From: Elusimicrobiales bacterium
GTDB lineage: Bacteria; Elusimicrobiota; Elusimicrobia; Elusimicrobiales; Elusimicrobiaceae
DNA: 5,353 nt
Reading direction: 5' to 3'
NCBI GenBank assembly: GCA_030540535.1
Contig: JAUNWB010000117.1
Location: 1-5,353, forward strand
The position numbers were made by a program, and so were the translations under genes. The notes beneath the pieces are model-generated. The model had not been told where the DNA came from and searched no databases. It saw only the letters and a program-made list of their open reading frames with translations. Shown here one piece after another: positions 5,342 to 5,353 of this stretch. Position 1 is the stretch's first letter, and each line of letters opens with the position of its first letter.

Positions 5342-5353
5342 ATGAAAGCTTTT
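5342..5353 (+). CDS. Start of a gene cut by the window end
   Basis: Only ATG AAA GCT TTT (MKAF) is present before the window ends. The start is inferred from the -10-like TAAAAT just upstream and the preceding terminator. There is no Shine-Dalgarno. Nothing can be said about the product. Confidence 0.4.

Noticed and set aside
1..5353. CRISPR array, insertion sequence or defence/mobile system
   Set aside because: There are no spaced direct repeats, terminal inverted repeats, transposase or nuclease motifs. The only repeat is the coding KKTVKKA duplication in ppdK.

Overview
The window holds three full-length protein genes, one probable 30-residue small gene and the first four codons of a further gene. 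The base composition is moderately GC-rich, with AT-rich promoters and conventional intrinsic terminators. The gene set suggests an anaerobic Gram-negative-type bacterium: pyruvate,phosphate dikinase for PPi-linked glycolysis, a membrane-anchored thioredoxin-fold protein and an exported metallopeptidase-like protein. A gut member of the Elusimicrobiota would fit, but this is only an impression. Nothing in the window proves the phylum.

Layout. Positions 2-550 (minus strand) encode a small N-terminally anchored thioredoxin-fold protein. A divergent intergenic region (551-699) carries its extended -10 promoter and a weaker candidate promoter for the opposite gene. Positions 700-3504 (plus strand) encode ppdK, closed by a strong intrinsic terminator at 3524-3557. 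Its product has an extra N-terminal lysine/alanine tail that looks like a histone H1 or HU tail. A separate promoter (3579-3607) drives a secreted HExxH protein (3614-5017), closed by another strong terminator (5025-5056). The last 300 bases hold two back-to-back hairpins ending in a U-run, a small ORF with the best Shine-Dalgarno in the window and its own terminator, and the start of another gene at 5342.

The genes do not look like one operon. Each plus-strand gene is isolated by its own terminator, so the window reads as a row of single-gene transcription units with no shared pathway. PpdK interconverts pyruvate and PEP in the cytoplasm. The thioredoxin-fold and HExxH proteins act outside the cytoplasmic membrane.

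The points most worth a second look are the basic tail on PPDK, the isolated small ORF, and the promoter geometry of two genes. In both of those genes the -10 hexamer ends exactly six bases before an ATG that has no Shine-Dalgarno, which predicts leaderless mRNAs. No CRISPR array, tRNA, rRNA, insertion sequence or recognisable defence system is visible.
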